A DNA stretch of 34,213 nucleotides. Origin: a candidate division FCPU426 bacterium. GTDB lineage: Bacteria > Oederibacteriota > Muellerivitia > Muellerivitales > Muellerivitaceae. Where the stretch lies: positions 1-34,213 of the forward strand of contig PLZG01000113.1 of the NCBI GenBank assembly GCA_003152075.1, read 5' to 3'. The position numbers and the translations under genes are program-made. Under the pieces are notes generated by a model. It was not told where the DNA came from. It made no database searches and worked only from the letters and a program-made list of their open reading frames with translations. Below, piece after piece: positions 32,837 to 34,213 of this stretch (its first letter is position 1; the number at the start of each line of letters is the position of its first letter).

Positions 32837-34213
32837 TCAATGGAAATGGTGATAATTTTCATGTTGGATGAGGTAAAGCAACCCACTCTTGGCCTCAGGA
32901 TAATCCGGTTTCAACTCCAATACTTTCTCAAAAAGCTCTCCTGCTTTTTGATATTGCTGCAACTGAAGAGCCGCCACAGCCCAGTTAAAGTAAGCGATGG
33001 TGTAATTTTCGTCTAAATTCACGGCTTTTTCGTACCAGGAAAAGGAATCCTGGACACGCCCCACATGGAACAAGGCGTTGCCGGTGTTGAAAACATACTG
33101 GGGATTGGCGGGGTCCCATTCCTGGGCCCAGTTAAATTGCTCGTAGGATTTTTGATAATCCCGATCGATTCCCAATAGTTCTTTGGCCTTCGAATGGGGA
33201 CTCAGTTTGGCGTGGGCTTCATCCGCCCGATTCTCGTAAAAAATACCTAATGTGTTACGAAACACGGCGTAATCTTTGACAATAGTCTCCCGGGTCCGCG
33301 AGTCCAGGGGAAACCGAGGGTCCTTCAGGTTCCGCAACCTCATGCCATTCCAACAAAAATCGTCCAATCCCGCGTCCAACAAGTGTACCTGGTCCGGCGG
33401 GTAACCCCTCAAGTTTAAGCCATAGGGAATCGACTTAAAGCCCGACAAGTTTCCATCGTCGATCTTGTTGTAACTGAAATAAAGCTCCCGGTCTTGGTTA
33501 TGGTCCACTATCCATCGGGATAAGGAGGGAATGGACTCCGTCCCCAGTGGCCTTTGCGCGAATGGAACCTTCAGGTCTTTATGAAAGAGAGCCAGGTTCC
33601 TTCGAACCCAATCCATAGGCAGTCCATCGACGCCGATCACCGCCAGGTCGGTTCTTTTGCCCTCGCCCCATTGGAAATACCAGCTGGGAAAAACAATCCC
33701 ATCGCCGCGGCAGTAATAGAGCGCTTTGCGGGGCAGGTCCTTAAAGGCATTGAGAACATAATCGTAAGTGGCCGTGTAATCCGTTTGCCGTTCACGGGTG
33801 TAACGCTGGGCCCCCATCCCCACCAGGAAAAGTGCCAAGATAAGGATTGCGGCTTTTTCCCATTGGCTTCGGTTCCCACCCTCCCCGCCCGAAAGGACAG
33901 CCTCAAGCCCCCAAGCCGCGAACAATAAAATGAAAATATGGGCGGCCAAGGTGTAATCACCGATGAGATAAAACTGGTCGAGGGGAAGATTAAGGTAGAG
34001 GCCTGTCAGGCCCACCAGGCAAAACCATGTGAGGACCAATCCTATTGCCCTGCTCCTCGATCGAGAGAACATCTTGAAAACCCCGAAGAGGGCCAAAAGA
34101 AAAAGCCCCCAAAACTCCAGGAACGCCGTCTTGAGATATTCCCACCATTGGGGTAACCAAGCATCGGGCCCTCCCACTCCCTCCGGGCCGCTGTACTGTT
34201 CCCTCAAAAAATT
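32837..34213 (-). CDS. DUF2723/GT117-like membrane protein with C-terminal TPRs (5' part outside window)
   Basis: The frame is open to the end of the window, so only the last 458 codons are seen and the start is missing. The visible part begins NFLREQYSGP, which resembles the conserved REQYG motif of DUF2723 (GT117) proteins. Several membrane segments follow (FLEFWGLFLLALFGVFKMF; AAHIFILLFAAWGLEAVL; AAILILALFLVGMGAQ), then a soluble domain with YYCRGDGIVFPSWYFQWGEG. It ends with about three TPR-like helical pairs (AYFNWAVAALQLQQYQKAGE and PDYPEAKSGLLYLIQ) and a His-rich end. DUF2723 proteins are related to protein O-mannosyltransferases, which suits the locus. The family call is moderate because only part is visible. 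Confidence 0.6.
   Translation of the reverse strand, partial: NFLREQYSGPEGVGGPDAWLPQWWEYLKTAFLEFWGLFLLALFGVFKMFSRSRSRAIGLVLTWFCLVGLTGLYLNLPLDQFYLIGDYTLAAHIFILLFAAWGLEAVLSGGEGGNRSQWEKAAILILALFLVGMGAQRYTRERQTDYTATYDYVLNAFKDLPRKALYYCRGDGIVFPSWYFQWGEGKRTDLAVIGVDGLPMDWVRRNLALFHKDLKVPFAQRPLGTESIPSLSRWIVDHNQDRELYFSYNKIDDGNLSGFKSIPYGLNLRGYPPDQVHLLDAGLDDFCWNGMRLRNLKDPRFPLDSRTRETIVKDYAVFRNTLGIFYENRADEAHAKLSPHSKAKELLGIDRDYQKSYEQFNWAQEWDPANPQYVFNTGNALFHVGRVQDSFSWYEKAVNLDENYTIAYFNWAVAALQLQQYQKAGELFEKVLELKPDYPEAKSGLLYLIQHENYHHFH

Overview
The window looks like part of a cell-surface glycan or protein-glycosylation locus from an uncultured, probably Gram-negative bacterium with roughly 50% GC. I cannot name the phylum. 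The gene style (large ArnT/PMT-like membrane glycosyltransferases, GT9 with cysteine clusters, a DUF2723-like protein with TPRs, frequent TTG starts, dispersed palindromic intergenic repeats) recalls candidate-phylum or Elusimicrobiota/Omnitrophota-type genomes. That is an impression, not evidence. No rRNA, tRNA, CRISPR array or transposase was found.

Layout. (1) 1-5030, plus strand: the end of a split transketolase N subunit, its C subunit, a fusion of an NAD-dependent sugar epimerase with a polyprenyl-phosphate glycosyltransferase (GT2), and two SAM methyltransferases. The last four genes overlap or abut. (2) 5035-20143, minus strand: a methyltransferase, then four large GT39/ArnT-like membrane proteins that share an unusual C-terminal soluble part (a conserved NPIYLxPGE-type module followed by a PA14-like beta domain), a membrane-anchored NHL-type propeller among them, and a fifth ArnT-like protein without the C-terminal part. 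A decayed fragment of a Gfo/Idh/MocA gene and a methyltransferase lacking motif I flank this fifth gene. (3) 20826-24808, minus strand: Gfo/Idh/MocA oxidoreductase, DPM1-like synthase, GT9 transferase and a second anchored propeller. (4) 25051-30191: two GDP-mannose 4,6-dehydratase paralogues enclosing a methyltransferase/DPM1-like pair and a TylC3/TcaB9-type sugar C-methyltransferase. (5) 30204-34213, minus strand: an AT-rich exported orphan, a cytoplasmic (alpha/alpha)6 glycosidase-like protein and the C-terminal part of a DUF2723/GT117-like membrane protein with TPRs.

How it may work together (inference): Gmd makes GDP-4-keto-6-deoxymannose; the C-methyltransferase, SDR and Gfo/Idh enzymes tailor it or related nucleotide sugars; the three DPM1/ArnC-type GT2 enzymes load sugars on polyprenyl phosphate; the five ArnT-like proteins transfer them on the outer face of the inner membrane. 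The PA14-like domains and propellers would sit in the periplasm. All seven anchored proteins (five ArnT-like, two propellers) begin with a short lysine/arginine-rich cytoplasmic tail, which suggests they belong to one assembly. This tailed GT39-PA14/propeller set is the best candidate for an undescribed system here.
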